Shown: piece after piece, positions 15,044 through 15,437 of the stretch | Layout: the number at the start of each line of letters is the position of its first letter | Numbering within the stretch: the stretch's first letter is position 1 | DNA from: Chloroflexota bacterium | Lineage (GTDB): Bacteria > Chloroflexota > Anaerolineae > Promineifilales > Promineifilaceae | DNA length: 15,437 bases | Direction of reading: 5' to 3' | Assembly (NCBI GenBank): GCA_008501785.1 | Contig: QQUD01000006.1 | Span: 1-15,437, forward strand | Position numbers and translations under genes: made by a program | The notes under the pieces: model-generated | Told to the model about the DNA's origin: nothing | What the model saw: the letters and a program-made list of their open reading frames with translations, nothing else | The model's database searches: none

Positions 15044-15437
15044 GTTGAACCTCTAAACCTTTAAACAATTTATTCATTGATGCTTGTTGGTTTCTGGTCG
15101 CGGCAGGACGGGAATTGCTCCATCCCCACCAAACAAGGCTAAGTAATAGCACTGCCGTTTGAGCCAGTAACCAGCCAATACCGGCACCAATGAGTCCCCA
15201 TTGGTACATGCTTAGATAACATGCGCTCATGCCTAATCCAATGCTGCCACTCATGATCACAAAAACAGCCTGAAGTCTATCTTTCACACGGAGAAAATTG
15301 ACGAAGATGGATAGCAGCACGGTGGGAACGGCCGTTCCCGCTACAAAATAAAGCAGCCCCATCCCTTGCACTGCATAATCTGTCCCATAAATGGATAAAA
15401 TCAGACGCCCACTTACCGAAGCGACGATTGCCAACCC
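15027..15437 (-). CDS. Polysaccharide flippase (Wzx/MATE-like), C-terminal part, cut by window edge
   Basis: The frame is open to the window end, so the 136 visible residues are the C-terminal part of a larger protein. It shows at least three hydrophobic helices (roughly LLYFVAGTAVPTVLL, VFVIMSGSIGLGMSA and GIGWLLAQTAVLLLS) and the segment YGTDYAVQGMGLLYFVAG, followed by a short basic tail. The YG-x-x-Y-x-x-(G/A) stretch followed by helices fits the C-terminal half of polysaccharide biosynthesis/O-antigen flippases of the MOP superfamily, which move lipid-linked sugars across the membrane. MurJ or another MOP member is possible. It is the first visible gene of a three-gene minus-strand operon with the methyltransferase and the CPBP protein. 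Confidence 0.75.
   Translation of the reverse strand, partial: GLAIVASVSGRLILSIYGTDYAVQGMGLLYFVAGTAVPTVLLSIFVNFLRVKDRLQAVFVIMSGSIGLGMSACYLSMYQWGLIGAGIGWLLAQTAVLLLSLVWWGWSNSRPAATRNQQASMNKLFKGLEVQHERKN

Overview
The window looks like chromosomal DNA of a member of the Chloroflexota (Anaerolineae/Caldilineae-type). This is inferred from four traits: very long Pro/Thr linkers (TPTPT, TNTPAPP) in exported proteins, a giant DUF11 plus beta-helix surface protein with an LPLFMNN-type stretch near its C-terminus, a fused N-terminal domain on an HMG-CoA reductase, and small exported and membrane proteins of the kind I associate with that phylum. Base composition is balanced. The 8-bp palindrome ACGGCCGT occurs 17 times, against about 0.24 expected for a random 8-mer in equal-composition DNA. 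It looks like a lineage-specific over-represented word, comparable to HIP1 of cyanobacteria.

Layout. Bases 1-2055 hold the 3' part of an exported modular protein: a 45-bp minisatellite coding a Pro/Thr linker, then two closely related modules of about 250 residues separated by a second Pro/Thr linker, closed by a terminator. Bases 2367-7694 hold an intact 1775-residue secreted or surface protein (signal peptide, DUF11 and Ig-like repeats, parallel beta-helix, CARDB-like end). A small exported protein (7805-8227) follows and ends at a strong terminator. After a 400-bp gap comes tag (3-methyladenine DNA glycosylase I, 8688-9269). On the minus strand are a broken LysM gene (9242-9849) and, just upstream of it, an intact class I-type HMG-CoA reductase (9956-11506) of the mevalonate route to isoprenoids. 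Divergent from it, on the plus strand, are a 118-residue membrane protein, a single-domain cupin and an 83-residue membrane protein. A bidirectional terminator then separates these from a minus-strand operon at the right edge: flippase C-terminus (partial), SAM methyltransferase, and CPBP (CAAX-protease-like) membrane protein.

The gaps carry several palindromic elements. The LysM remnant contains an internal TAA and a 137-bp unit with terminal inverted repeats and a 25-bp-arm palindrome, flanked by 11-bp direct repeats. Removing that unit and one repeat copy rejoins the LysM frame to a downstream 98-codon frame, so it reads as a MITE-like insertion in a decaying gene. There is also a dRS3-like/REP-type double hairpin (12624-12692), a 15-bp-stem palindrome (13330-13363) and a 17-bp tandem repeat (13184-13269).

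Functionally the window mixes cell-surface genes (left), housekeeping genes (tag, HMG-CoA reductase) and an envelope polysaccharide-type cluster (right). I saw no tRNA, rRNA, CRISPR array, transposase or phage gene.
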